Shown here one piece after another: positions 27,367 to 35,834 of a stretch of DNA of 64,000 nt (the stretch's first letter is position 1; the number at the start of each line of letters is the position of its first letter). This DNA comes from Chitinophagaceae bacterium (GTDB taxonomy: Bacteria; Bacteroidota; Bacteroidia; Chitinophagales; Chitinophagaceae): contig JAEUVJ010000008.1 in assembly GCA_016787085.1 (NCBI GenBank), positions 124,001 through 188,000 of the forward strand. The letters run 5' to 3'. Both the position numbers and the translations under genes were made by a program. The notes beneath the pieces are model-generated. The model did no database searches and was not told the DNA's origin. It saw only the letters and a list, made by a program, of their open reading frames with translations.

Positions 27367-27810
27367 TTATGCGTCCTTTTTATTAACCAATAAAATGTGC
27401 TCGCACAGCATCACCAGTTCCTGCTGCTGGTTGAAACATTCGACCAGTTCTGTCACCAGGCCAAATCCCGGCTTCTTATGATCTTTTTTATCTTTTATAG
27501 TAATGGTAACCCTGATCGTATCACCGATAAACACCGGCTTGATGAATCGCAGTCTTTCATACCCATACGTCATCGAAACTTCGTTGACGAGATCGGCTGT
27601 CAGGCCTATCGCAATGGTAAATATTAACGTGCCGTGGGCGATCCTTTTTTTGAATGGCTGTGTTTTGCACCATTCTTCATCCATGTGGTGAGGGAAAAAA
27701 TCGCCGGACTGCCCGGCATGGATGACAATATCGGCTTCTGTAACAGTACGTCCTTTGGTATGACGCACCTCATTCAGCGTAAACTCTTCGAAATACTTTT
27801 TAACAAACAT
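27367..27810 (-). CDS. MaoC-type hotdog acyl-CoA hydratase/dehydratase
   Basis: With the ATG at 27810 the protein has 147 residues and begins [20 protein letters not shown], a normal MaoC start; the in-frame extension upstream looks like translated leader. The hydratase motif is [14 protein letters not shown], with Asp37 and His42 in the D-x4-H spacing of (R)-specific enoyl-CoA hydratases. The usual Asn of GDxNPxH is Phe here. A conserved [12 protein letters not shown] block follows. Such single-hotdog proteins hydrate or dehydrate short acyl-CoAs. It appears to be the first gene of the operon and pairs with two CoA-transferases, suggesting activation of an acid to its CoA ester followed by water removal or addition. 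Confidence 0.88.
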   Translation of the reverse strand: MFVKKYFEEFTLNEVRHTKGRTVTEADIVIHAGQSGDFFPHHMDEEWCKTQPFKKRIAHGTLIFTIAIGLTADLVNEVSMTYGYERLRFIKPVFIGDTIRVTITIKDKKDHKKPGFGLVTELVECFNQQQELVMLCEHILLVNKKDA

Positions 27811-28071
27811 GGCAAATCCGGTGCAGGTGGTTAAACAATCATTCTTTTTATTCAGCAAATGACCGAACCGGGAATACGAATGGAGGACAGGTAAAAGAAC
27901 CTTGCGCCATGTGAGGTTGAAAGGACAGCATCATACGGCGGGCCTACTCCATTGATAAACCGTTTTACAATCGTCAGGCTGTGTTGGTTTTCACTTAAAA
28001 AAACACCTGCAAATCAGAATGTTAAATTAGAATCAGGCAACCCGCTATTCAATGTCAGGTTTTACTGTAAT
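27811..28071. other. Leader region upstream of the polysaccharide locus
   Basis: This stretch of about 260 bases upstream of the MaoC gene has no convincing gene. It should contain the main promoter of the locus on the minus strand, but I find no strict TAnnTTTG box (CAAAnnTA on the plus strand). A shared 18-mer lies just beyond it at 28072-28089. Confidence 0.4.
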
Positions 28072-28089
28072 GATGGAAGATTTTACTAT
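28072..28089 (-). promoter_or_regulatory. Candidate operator motif shared with 6245-6262
   Basis: The plus-strand 18-mer GATGGAAGATTTTACTAT matches the motif upstream of the DUF3826-susC-susD genes at 17 of 18 positions. It lies about 260 bp upstream of the first gene of the locus and next to the terminator of the flanking gene. A role in regulating the locus is inference. Confidence 0.35.
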
Positions 28090-28096
28090 CAACAAG

Positions 28097-28126
28097 AAAG
28101 CCTCCCGCTTTATTGCGGGAGGCTTT
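28097..28126 (-). terminator. Rho-independent-type terminator after the DUF4136 gene
   Basis: AAAGCCTCCCGC (28097-28108) and GCGGGAGGCTTT (28115-28126) form a perfect 12-bp stem with the 6-nt loop TTTATT. It lies 27 bp past the DUF4136 stop on the minus strand and separates that gene from the polysaccharide locus. Confidence 0.85.
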
Positions 28127-28152
28127 ACATACTGAAACCGTCCTTATTCTAA

Positions 28153-28743
28153 TTAGTTTTTCGCGACATCGAATTTCCGGAAGATGGCTCTCACAGCATT
28201 CTGGATCTCTTTACTGCTCAGGTTTTTGCTGTTCACTTCATCGGTCGTCCATCCCTGCCATACTGTTTTTTCTGTTCGGGCATCTATCATGGATATCGTT
28301 ACCGTTCCTTCCCTGGTGGATACATCGTAGTTATCATACCCGGCGAAACGGGAAGGGTAATATACATTCACAAAACGGCGTGAGTACGGATTATAGAACG
28401 TTCTCACGAACGGTCTTGAATAAACAGGGTCTGAGCGCTGGGCCGTTGCCCTTTCCACCAGCACATCATAACTTAATAACACATCAGGCCTGTTCTTTGT
28501 TTCCTTCCAGCCGGATGATCTTTCCAGCTCCTTGCTTACCGCATCACGTATCTTCTGCTCCGCCAGGTCATTGGAATGGTTCTTATCTTTTTTTCCTTCA
28601 CCATCCTTGTCTATCCAGGCAAACGTTTTGTAGTTACTGAAATCGGTATTCTCGTCTTTTTCAACATGCGCTGTGGAGGCACAACTTGCCAGCAAGAAGA
28701 CGAGGGCTAAAGATCCGCTCCACAGTTTCCAATGCTTCATCAT
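28153..28743 (-). CDS. DUF4136 family lipoprotein
   Basis: With the ATG at 28743 this is a 196-residue lipoprotein: MMKHWKLWSGSLALVFLLASC with Cys21 lipidated. The mature part begins with STAHVEKDENTDFSNYKTFAW, followed by an AEQKIRDAVSKELERSSGW block and a late TVTISMIDARTEKTVWQGW block, the usual DUF4136 pattern. The family is common in Bacteroidota and proteobacterial envelopes and has no assigned function. It is transcribed alone, with a strong terminator after it. A start eight codons earlier is possible, but AGGAAAAACC just before the chosen ATG supports it. Confidence 0.9.
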   Translation of the reverse strand: MMKHWKLWSGSLALVFLLASCASTAHVEKDENTDFSNYKTFAWIDKDGEGKKDKNHSNDLAEQKIRDAVSKELERSSGWKETKNRPDVLLSYDVLVERATAQRSDPVYSRPFVRTFYNPYSRRFVNVYYPSRFAGYDNYDVSTREGTVTISMIDARTEKTVWQGWTTDEVNSKNLSSKEIQNAVRAIFRKFDVAKN

Positions 28744-28859
28744 GGTTTTTCCTTTTATTGTGATCAATGAACGTAATCACTATAATAACGGGAAAAATGA
28801 TGCGGCAGTTATTAATAAGATGTGAAAGAATATCAAAAGAAAAGACAATATAAATGCGA

Positions 28860-30263
28860 TCAGGGAAGACCGATCTCGAAATGCTGTTCCGGTATCTGCA
28901 CATCCTGGAATCCCTTGCGTACCAGCCGCCGCTGAAAATCCTGCTGTACTTCATATTCACCATGAACAAGGAATAGTTGTTTGATCTGCCGCGGATCCTG
29001 GCAAGACAGCCATTGGCTCATATCTTCATAATCCCCATGCGCACTCATACTTCGGATAGAGCCTATCTCTGCATTTACCTGGTGCTCCACCCCGAATATG
29101 CCTACCTCTTTTACTCCTTTCATCAATCTCCCTCCCAGCGAGTTGGGCTCACAATAACCTGTGAGTACGATCGTGTTGCGGCTGTTCTCAATATTATTGC
29201 TGATATGGTGCTTCACCCGTCCCGCATCAGCCATACCACTGGCCGAGATGATGACCATCGGCCCGTTTTGGAAATTGAGCAGCTTGGATTGCTCTACGGT
29301 CTTTACATATTTCAACCCGGTAAAATGAAAAGGATCCGTATCCGATTGCATGATACGCTGGATGGTCTTGTTAAAATAATTCGGGTATTTCTTGACGATC
29401 TCGGTGGCTTCGATACTCAGGGGGCTGTCCACGTAGTAAGGCAGTTCGGGCAGGCGATTCTCCACTTCCAGTTGATTCAATGCATATAAAAGCTCCTGTG
29501 TACGCCCCACGCTGAAAGCGGGCAGGATCAGCTTTCCTTTTTTCTGCACACAGGCCTTTTCGATCCATTGCAAAAGAATATCCGGAGTGGTCACATGCTG
29601 GTCATGCAGGCTGTTACCATAGGTGGATTCCATGACGATATAGTCAGCCTGCGGAAAATTTTCCGGCGATTTTAATATCGCATCCCTGTACCGGCCGATA
29701 TCACCGCTGAAGGTTAGCCCGGTTTCTTTGCCATTCTCTTTTACTTTCACATGTACACAGGCACTGCCGATAATATGTCCTGCATCAGTGAACATCGCCT
29801 GTACCCCATCCGTCACATCGAACCATATACCATACTCCACCTCTGCAAAATGTTCTATACACTTCTTTGCGTCCTCCACCGTATATAAGGGCTTCAGGTA
29901 AGGCAATCCCTGCATGGCCCTCTTCTTATTATCATACTTTACATCATCCTCCTGTATCTCGGCAGAGTCCTCCAGCAGTACGGTCGCCAACTCGCGGGTG
30001 GCAGGTGTACAGAATATCTTTCCTTTAAATCCTTCTTTCACCAGTTTAGGTATAAGTCCGCTGTGGTCAATATGCGCATGTGACAGGATCATCACATCCA
30101 CGTTCAATGGATCAAAACCAAAATGCCTGTTCAATGCATCCGTATCCTTGCCCATTCCCTGGAACATGCCGCAATCCAGTAATACTCTTTTACCATTCTT
30201 TAAGGTCAGCAAATGTTTAGAACCCGTTACTGTTCTTGCGGCACCATGAAATGCTATTTTCAT
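28860..30263 (-). CDS. Metallo-beta-lactamase/beta-CASP nuclease-type hydrolase
   Basis: The 467-residue cytoplasmic protein has the metallo-beta-lactamase core with His62, His64, Asp66 and His67 in LSHAHIDHSGLIP. The beta-CASP insertion follows (about 210-340, with ESTYGNSLHD before it) and then an RMMBL-like end containing SMSAHGDYEDM. It belongs to the YSH1/CPSF73-like RNA-metabolism group of MBL proteins, whose characterised members cut RNA. The bacterial members of this exact length have poorly known targets. No partner gene is adjacent, since the DUF4442 gene upstream is separated by a repeat-rich 89-bp gap. Confidence 0.9.
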   Translation of the reverse strand: MKIAFHGAARTVTGSKHLLTLKNGKRVLLDCGMFQGMGKDTDALNRHFGFDPLNVDVMILSHAHIDHSGLIPKLVKEGFKGKIFCTPATRELATVLLEDSAEIQEDDVKYDNKKRAMQGLPYLKPLYTVEDAKKCIEHFAEVEYGIWFDVTDGVQAMFTDAGHIIGSACVHVKVKENGKETGLTFSGDIGRYRDAILKSPENFPQADYIVMESTYGNSLHDQHVTTPDILLQWIEKACVQKKGKLILPAFSVGRTQELLYALNQLEVENRLPELPYYVDSPLSIEATEIVKKYPNYFNKTIQRIMQSDTDPFHFTGLKYVKTVEQSKLLNFQNGPMVIISASGMADAGRVKHHISNNIENSRNTIVLTGYCEPNSLGGRLMKGVKEVGIFGVEHQVNAEIGSIRSMSAHGDYEDMSQWLSCQDPRQIKQLFLVHGEYEVQQDFQRRLVRKGFQDVQIPEQHFEIGLP

Positions 30264-30267
30264 AAAA

Positions 30268-30350
30268 CCAATTTGGAGATTTGCCGATCTGCCGATTTAC
30301 TGATTAAGTCTGTCATCTCATGTCCAAATCAACTCATCGGCACATCAGCT
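30268..30350. repeat. TGCCGAT-word inverted repeat
   Basis: One arm has the words GATTTGCCGATCTGCCGATTT and the other ATCGGCACATCAGCTAAT, which are imperfect reverse complements. It fills most of the gap between two minus-strand genes and may form a long weak hairpin in the transcript. Confidence 0.6.
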
Positions 30351-30352
30351 AA

Positions 30353-30850
30353 TTATTTTTTTGCTTTAAATGACCACGTGATATAAAACTCCGCCACCAG
30401 TTCCCCTTGCTTATTTGTTCCTACCGATCTTGCCCTGATACTTTTTGGTTCGCCTGAATCAATACTCTGCTCAATGGTTCGCCTGATCAGTTCGCCGTCA
30501 GTGCACACAAAACTTGTTCTGTCAACCGCCTTTTTGAAATACTCGCCTTCCACCCTTAATACCAGCATGGACACTGCCGGTTTTCTTTTATGCAAATGAG
30601 CTAACGCCAGGGCCCCGGTGCTCATTTCCGCTGCCATAGCCAGGCAGGCAAAATAGGTGGAACGAAAAGGATTCTTCGAGAACCATTTATAGGGAACCGT
30701 TACTTCACAGTTTTGCTCACTGATATTCCTCACCCTTACCCCGGCAAAATAGGCACTCGGCAGTTTAGACAATAAGAACAACCTGAACTTCAGGGGATGT
30801 TTTATCAACCTGATAAATGAAGATGCAGAATTGTTCATGCTTTCTGGCAT
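30353..30850 (-). CDS. DUF4442 hotdog-fold thioesterase-like protein
   Basis: The 165-residue protein has the single-hotdog pattern of the DUF4442 group: FAGVRVRNISEQNCEVTVPY, then KNPFRSTYFACLAMAAEMSTG (the central helix) and AEFYITWSFKAK at the end. Related proteins are PaaI-like acyl-CoA thioesterases, but DUF4442 members lack a tested substrate as far as I know. There is no signal peptide, so it is cytoplasmic. It stands alone between repeat-rich gaps. Confidence 0.85.
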   Translation of the reverse strand: MPESMNNSASSFIRLIKHPLKFRLFLLSKLPSAYFAGVRVRNISEQNCEVTVPYKWFSKNPFRSTYFACLAMAAEMSTGALALAHLHKRKPAVSMLVLRVEGEYFKKAVDRTSFVCTDGELIRRTIEQSIDSGEPKSIRARSVGTNKQGELVAEFYITWSFKAKK

Positions 30851-30885
30851 ATACTGATCATGTCCTGGAAATATATAACCCGTAA

Positions 30886-30918
30886 ACTACTGGAACTCTG
30901 GAACTGCTTGAACTGTTA
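30886..30918. repeat. GGAACT-word repeat
   Basis: The short gap contains three tandem GGAACT/TGAACT words. The same words recur upstream of atpG at 36776-36810. It lies just past the stop of the C1 peptidase gene. Confidence 0.5.
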
Positions 30919-30924
30919 ACCTCT

Positions 30925-32523
30925 TTAATTCTTATCAAAAGCTACAATACTGGCTACCGCCTTATTACTGTTGGCATCCACTTTAAAATAAATATTGCCT
31001 TCACTGGTGCTCATGAACTTTGCTGACGGAATAAGGATACCTCTCAGCGCACTATTCACTTTTTCGGCATAGGAGGAACCGGCAGCCTGCGTAATAGAAT
31101 TATTAATACTGTTATAATCCAGTTCATCTTTGCTTACTACGACAGCGATATAATCCCTTGTCCCCACATTGTCCGGCTCCATAGACTGGCCTTTCGGAAA
31201 TAAGCGATACCCGGTGATACCGCAATAAGGTGAATGTTTGGAAACGGTCTCTCCTGGTTTCAGGTAAGGGAACAGCACATAACTGGTCTTTCCATCACTT
31301 TCTGCACCGAAAATATAGATGTAACACTCTGTCTCATTCTTGATCTCCATTTTGAACCGGGTTCCCGGTTTGATCGGCGACGTGGTTTGAAATGTATTGG
31401 CGCCTGCTGAACGCAACTGGATATATTGCTTGTCATCATTCCTTACAAGACCGATGATACACTCCAGTGGAATATTGGCCACATTACTGCGCTTGGGCAA
31501 CGGGTCAATACCGTAGGCTTCTTTTACATAACTTTTAAAATCGCCATAGCGAACCCATCCTACTCCGTTATTACCCCATCTTTCGCTCCAACTGTTCATG
31601 ATCTGGAAAGCGCCGCCGAATTTCCTGTCATCATACCCGATCACACACATCGCATGCCCGCCCATGCCTACCTGCGAAGCATCCATTCCTTGCGGTGTCC
31701 AGAGTTCCTTACCCATCATGTCCTGCATAAAGCTTTGCCCTACCATCATACCGATCACTACCGGTGCATCTTTGGATAAATGTTCTTTGACCGCTCTTAC
31801 ACTGATCGCATTGATATTATCCCCGCTGGTCAGCCGGGTAAATCCATGTATGGTATTCTGGCGTCCGGCGTTTACATCACCTGATGATGGCATACGATCG
31901 CAATCTTGCTGGTCATAGGGATACTGGCTGATCGGTACACCTCCATTTCGTTGCATGGCCTCCATCGCTCTTTGTATATAAGAACCCTGGCAGCCCTCCA
32001 GTTTGATCTGGTTGTATAAATAAGAAGGACTGAAAGCAATCGAGGCCGGGTCCTGGTGGGTGGCCGCCGCCGTCAATACAGTTTGTGCTGCATAAGCGCT
32101 GCTCCACGCTACACAACTGCCCTGCTGTCCCTGGTCGCCGCGTGGCGGGGCATATTGCAAAAGAGAAACGGCTTCAGGCAATGCATTGCCCGGATTGGTC
32201 TCATCCAGTTCCTCATATACCGAAGCTTTATTGAACTCATCCGGGTTGAAACTATACCCGCTTTGCGAGAACTGTGAAATGATATCCTGCAGGCCACCCG
32301 CACTGCAGCCTCCTCCTTTCCCCAAAAGGAAATAAGCCCCGGCAGCCAATGCTAACAGGACAATGATCCCTTTCCCCTTGAAAAGGCCAAGCAGCAAGGG
32401 CAATAAAGCCCCTATTCCGCCGCCACCGCCCGGGAAGTTGGGCCGGTTACCGCCACCACCCTTATCATCATTATAATCATTGGTGTTCTTGTCTTGCGGG
32501 TCATCTGTCATTCGGATAGGCAT
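30925..32523 (-). CDS. Membrane-anchored C1 (papain-like) cysteine peptidase
   Basis: The 532-residue protein starts with a Gly/Asn/Asp-rich cytoplasmic-type tail, then one membrane segment (about residues 51-68, GIIVLLALAAGAYFLLG). The papain-like domain (about 115-350) has Cys137 in QGQQGSCVAWSSAYA, the His in GGHAMCVIGYDD, and the Asn in IMNSWSERWGNNG, so the catalytic triad is complete. The C-terminal 170 residues are beta-rich and resemble DUF4384-type domains. There is no usual signal peptide. Without a recognisable inhibitory propeptide, substrate and topology are open. It is divergently arranged with the DUF6263-like gene across 145 bp. Confidence 0.9.
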   Translation of the reverse strand: MPIRMTDDPQDKNTNDYNDDKGGGGNRPNFPGGGGGIGALLPLLLGLFKGKGIIVLLALAAGAYFLLGKGGGCSAGGLQDIISQFSQSGYSFNPDEFNKASVYEELDETNPGNALPEAVSLLQYAPPRGDQGQQGSCVAWSSAYAAQTVLTAAATHQDPASIAFSPSYLYNQIKLEGCQGSYIQRAMEAMQRNGGVPISQYPYDQQDCDRMPSSGDVNAGRQNTIHGFTRLTSGDNINAISVRAVKEHLSKDAPVVIGMMVGQSFMQDMMGKELWTPQGMDASQVGMGGHAMCVIGYDDRKFGGAFQIMNSWSERWGNNGVGWVRYGDFKSYVKEAYGIDPLPKRSNVANIPLECIIGLVRNDDKQYIQLRSAGANTFQTTSPIKPGTRFKMEIKNETECYIYIFGAESDGKTSYVLFPYLKPGETVSKHSPYCGITGYRLFPKGQSMEPDNVGTRDYIAVVVSKDELDYNSINNSITQAAGSSYAEKVNSALRGILIPSAKFMSTSEGNIYFKVDANSNKAVASIVAFDKN

Positions 32524-32668
32524 AGAAAACAGGTTTTAGATTTTTGATGAATTAAATGTAGGAAGTTCAGGGCAATTTGGAACCGGGCCTTATTAAATAC
32601 TTTTTTGTGCATACCTGACACCTTTTCTGGAAAAGAATCGTCAATTTTGAGAATACGCCTGAATCGAT

Positions 32669-33541
32669 ATGAAAAAATTTCTTTACGCCTTTGTCGCCGC
32701 TGCCTTTCCTGTCTTTGTTGTTGCCCAGAAAGTCACCGGCAAACTTGTTTTTCAGCAGGGGCAGGTACTCGCCGTCACTATGGAAGTAAAGAATAAAGTA
32801 GGGCAGGAAGCCATGGGTAATAATATTGATTTCAACGTGGATGGCGTGGCTACCCATACATTCAGGGTCACCAATACTACAGAAGACAATCATACCCTGC
32901 ACCACGATGTCAAAAAGATCACATTCAAATTTGATGGCATGGGTCAGAAACGTTCCTTTGATTCGGATAATGCAAAGGATATGGAAGGCTTTTTCGGAGC
33001 GCCGGTAAAAGATATACTGGGCAAGAGCTATGATATGATCATTGACCCTTCCGGGAAAGCCCTGATCATAAAACCTGAGAAGATCGAATTGGCTAAATAC
33101 GATGACCGTCTCGCTATTGTTTTCAATATGCTGAAAGATGTGACCAATGTCGTCTATCCTCCAAAGAAAAATGAAGCCAGCTTTTTCAAAGTATTACCCG
33201 ACACCGCTGTCGGCATCAACGATACCTGGTCAGAAATAAGCGACACTGAAGGTGGTAAAATGACCACCGTGTACAAATTATCTGCCATCACTGATTCCAC
33301 GATCATCGTTGATCTCGCCGGTAAATCATCTTCTGTTACTAAAACAGAAATGATGGGTACATCCATGGTTACCACTACCTCCAGCAATTATACCGGGAAG
33401 ATCATCGCTGATAAAGCGACCGGCATCATCCGGGAAAAGACCATCACGACCGAATCAACAGGCAGTACCGAAGCGATGGGAGGGAATATGCCGGTAACGG
33501 CTAAGACGACGATCACTATTGTTGTAAAACCCACGGAATAA
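32669..33541 (+). CDS. Secreted DUF6263-like protein
   Basis: The 290-residue protein has a signal peptide (MKKFLYAFVAAAFPVFVVAQ, cleavage after Gln20). The mature part is beta-rich with repeated FKFDGMGQKRSFDSDN-like and KSYDMIIDPSGKALI segments, which I associate with DUF6263, a Bacteroidota envelope family without known function. A Thr/Ser-rich stretch lies in the last third. It is expected in the periplasm or on the surface. It is transcribed alone and converges on lysA, with no clear terminator hairpin in the 84-bp gap between them. Confidence 0.75.
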   Translation: MKKFLYAFVAAAFPVFVVAQKVTGKLVFQQGQVLAVTMEVKNKVGQEAMGNNIDFNVDGVATHTFRVTNTTEDNHTLHHDVKKITFKFDGMGQKRSFDSDNAKDMEGFFGAPVKDILGKSYDMIIDPSGKALIIKPEKIELAKYDDRLAIVFNMLKDVTNVVYPPKKNEASFFKVLPDTAVGINDTWSEISDTEGGKMTTVYKLSAITDSTIIVDLAGKSSSVTKTEMMGTSMVTTTSSNYTGKIIADKATGIIREKTITTESTGSTEAMGGNMPVTAKTTITIVVKPTE

Positions 33542-33625
33542 ATTTATTTGTACCCGCAGAGCAGTGCCTCACAAACTGCTAACAGTAAACGGCAAACCAG
33601 CAACCGCTACAATAGTTGAAATTTT

Positions 33626-34837
33626 CTATGAAATAACTTCCACCTGGTTCTTCAGCAGGTCATCCCAGTTATCCCGCCTGCGTATCAAATGAGGTTTGCC
33701 ATCCTTCATCATTACTTCAGCTGGTTTTAATCTCGAATTGAAGTTGGAGGACATTTCAAATCCGTATGCACCGGCATTATAAAAAACAAGATGATCGCCT
33801 TCCCGTACTTCATGCAGCTTCCGGTCCCAGGCAAAAGTGTCGGTCTCGCAGATATTACCCACCACTGAATATCTCTTTGATTCACCCTGCGGGTTACTGA
33901 TATTCTCAATACGGTGATACGAATCATAGAACATCGGACGGATCAGGTGATTGAAACCGCTGTTCACACTTACAAATGTCGTAGCCGATGTCTCTTTCAT
34001 CACATTCACCTGCGTGATGAAATAACCACATTCGCTGACTAAGAACTTACCCGGCTCAAACCAGATCTGCAGGTTCCTTGCCTGCGGGTGACTATCAAAG
34101 GCTTCTTTTACTTTTTTACCCAGCAGGTCAATATCTATCTCTTCGTCATCTTTCTTATACGGCACTTTGAACCCGCCGCCAAGGTCCACCGACCTCAATT
34201 CTTTGAAATGCGGGATCAGATCAAACAATACTTCAATGCCTTTCACAAACACATCCGCATCCTTGATATCGCTGCCGGTATGTATATGCAGGTCGGTGAT
34301 CAGGATACTATATCGGTTCACGGTTTCAATTATCTTATCCAACTGATCAACTGGTATCCCGAACTTACTTTTATCATGCCCGGTAGATATCTTTAAATTA
34401 CCTCCCGCCATAATGTTGGGACGGAGACGGATACCCACCGGGTAGTTATGGCCGTATTTTTTCCCGAACTTTTCCAGGTTGGATAAACTGTCAATATTGA
34501 TGTTAACGCCAAGTTTTACTGCTTCTTCTATCTCATCAAACCCAATACCGTTGGAAGTGTATAACACCTGCTGCGGCAGAAAGCCTGCATGTAAGGCCAG
34601 TTTCGCTTCATTGATGGAGCTGCAGTCCACGTTGGCGCCGAGTGAACGGATATATTTCAGCACACTCACATTGGTCAGCGCCTTGCACGCATAAAAGAAC
34701 ACGACATTGCTCCCGCTGAATGCTTTCGCCAGTTTCGCATATTGCTCTTTTATTTTTTCCGCATGATATACGTATAGCGGAGTGCCAAACTCTTTGGCTA
34801 ATGCGGTCAACTGCTCAGGTGATAATTGCTGCGACAT
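33626..34837 (-). CDS. lysA: Diaminopimelate decarboxylase
   Basis: The 403-residue PLP enzyme removes the alpha-carboxyl of meso-diaminopimelate to give L-lysine, the last step of lysine synthesis. The PLP lysine is Lys52 in FFYACKALTN. Other family landmarks are LHIHTGSDI, the glycine-rich DLGGGFKVPY, WFEPGKFLVSECG, GNICETDTFA and FYNAGAYGFEMSSNFNSR. Length and fold are normal for type III (alanine-racemase-like) decarboxylases. It is downstream of scpB on the same strand, separated by a clear terminator, so it needs its own promoter. Confidence 0.96.
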   Translation of the reverse strand: MSQQLSPEQLTALAKEFGTPLYVYHAEKIKEQYAKLAKAFSGSNVVFFYACKALTNVSVLKYIRSLGANVDCSSINEAKLALHAGFLPQQVLYTSNGIGFDEIEEAVKLGVNINIDSLSNLEKFGKKYGHNYPVGIRLRPNIMAGGNLKISTGHDKSKFGIPVDQLDKIIETVNRYSILITDLHIHTGSDIKDADVFVKGIEVLFDLIPHFKELRSVDLGGGFKVPYKKDDEEIDIDLLGKKVKEAFDSHPQARNLQIWFEPGKFLVSECGYFITQVNVMKETSATTFVSVNSGFNHLIRPMFYDSYHRIENISNPQGESKRYSVVGNICETDTFAWDRKLHEVREGDHLVFYNAGAYGFEMSSNFNSRLKPAEVMMKDGKPHLIRRRDNWDDLLKNQVEVIS

Positions 34838-34856
34838 AGGCGGCGAAGATAAAAAA

Positions 34857-34887
34857 GGCGTATCACCGTTCCAAACGATGATACGCC
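34857..34887 (-). terminator. Rho-independent terminator after scpB
   Basis: GGCGTATCA (34857-34865) and TGATACGCC (34879-34887) form a 9-bp stem, with an inner CGTT/AACG stem in the loop. On the minus strand it is followed by six T bases (34851-34856). It lies 22 bp beyond the scpB stop and just ahead of the lysA start. Confidence 0.9.
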
Positions 34888-34908
34888 ATACAGGTGTTAG
34901 CAGTTAGT

Positions 34909-35616
34909 CTAAGCGTTGTTGTCTTCGTTTCCTTCTTTTTCGATCAGCTCGCCTTCTTCAGTTACAGAGAGCAGCACTTCAGCATTGGCTTCTGTATGGG
35001 TTTCTCCATCTTCTGACTCAGGCGACTGGAATTCTGTATTCTTTATAATGGTAGGTTCTACTAATTGTTCAGCCAGCACTTCCCTGATCTTTGGCAGTTC
35101 ATCGGCAGAGTTGATACCGAAATAATCCATGAATGACCGGGAAGTGGAATAGACCAGCGGATGACCCGGCAGTTTTTCATTGCGCCCGCTGATGATGATC
35201 AGTTCTTTTTCCAGCAGCTTCTGCACAGCATAATCAGAGCTCACCCCGCGGATCGCTTCGATCTCCCCTTTGGTCACTGGCTGTTTATACGCAACAATAG
35301 CAAGGGTTTCCAGTGAAGCCGCAGACAAACGTTTCAGGAATTTCTCCCCGTTCAGTTGTGCCACGGTCTTATGATATTCTTTCTTGGTAAGGAATTGCCA
35401 GCCGCCCCCGCTTTGTCTTACTTCAAACGGATAGAACTCAGAATTATATTTTTCAGTAATGCCTTCAACCGCGGCCTCCACCTGGTCCAGCGTCACTTTA
35501 TCTTCCATGAAAGCAAAAGCATTATTGATAAGCTCGGTTATTTCCAAAGAGGTCAACGGCTTATCACTGGCAAAGATCAATGATTCAATATGTGGTATCA
35601 GATTAGTTAATTCCAT
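34909..35616 (-). CDS. scpB: Segregation and condensation protein ScpB
   Basis: The 235-residue protein has the paired winged-helix domains of ScpB: IPHIESLIFASDKPLT at the start, then LAIVAYKQPVTKGEIEAIRGV, and RNEKLPGHPLVYSTSRSFMDYFG near residue 165. ScpB forms the kleisin complex with ScpA and SMC to condense and separate chromosomes. The acidic C-terminal tail (about 195-235, rich in Glu) is longer than in E. coli-type proteins, as is common in Bacteroidota. scpA is not adjacent. A terminator follows the gene. Confidence 0.95.
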   Translation of the reverse strand: MELTNLIPHIESLIFASDKPLTSLEITELINNAFAFMEDKVTLDQVEAAVEGITEKYNSEFYPFEVRQSGGGWQFLTKKEYHKTVAQLNGEKFLKRLSAASLETLAIVAYKQPVTKGEIEAIRGVSSDYAVQKLLEKELIIISGRNEKLPGHPLVYSTSRSFMDYFGINSADELPKIREVLAEQLVEPTIIKNTEFQSPESEDGETHTEANAEVLLSVTEEGELIEKEGNEDNNA

Positions 35617-35770
35617 GACTCTACATCTTAAAACGATCTGTTAGAAACATTTATTTGATTGGCAAAAAACGAAACTAAGCAGGAGATTGATTTTTTTATA
35701 AAAACTTTATTAACAATGTTAAAAACCAAGCCCATCCCATTGTCACTAAAGTTGAAGTTCATCTTATTCG

Positions 35771-35787
35771 CCTTCCCAAAGGGAAGG
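35771..35787. repeat. CCTTCCCAAAGGGAAGG hairpin
   Basis: CCTTCCC (35771-35777) and GGGAAGG (35781-35787) pair perfectly with loop AAA. With the hairpin at 35820-35833 it probably forms the two ends of one intergenic repeat past atpG. Confidence 0.7.
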
Positions 35788-35819
35788 AGTGAATTCAAAT
35801 TATCGGAAACTTCCTAAGT

Positions 35820-35833
35820 CCCCCTTCAGGGGG
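35820..35833 (-). repeat. CCCCCTTCAGGGGG hairpin directly after the atpG stop
   Basis: A perfect 5-bp CCCCC/GGGGG stem with loop TTCA starts one base after the atpG stop codon on the minus strand. It is the same repeat type as at 17912-17932 and may stabilise or end the transcript; there is no T-run. Confidence 0.7.
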
Positions 35834-35834
35834 T

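Noticed and set aside
27859..28152. Short plus-strand frames between the MaoC and DUF4136 genes
   Set aside because: They have no family resemblance, and the region is better explained as leader plus terminator.
35640..35830. tRNA or other stable RNA gene in the gap before scpB
   Set aside because: Only two short repeat hairpins are seen; no cloverleaf or conserved arms are present.
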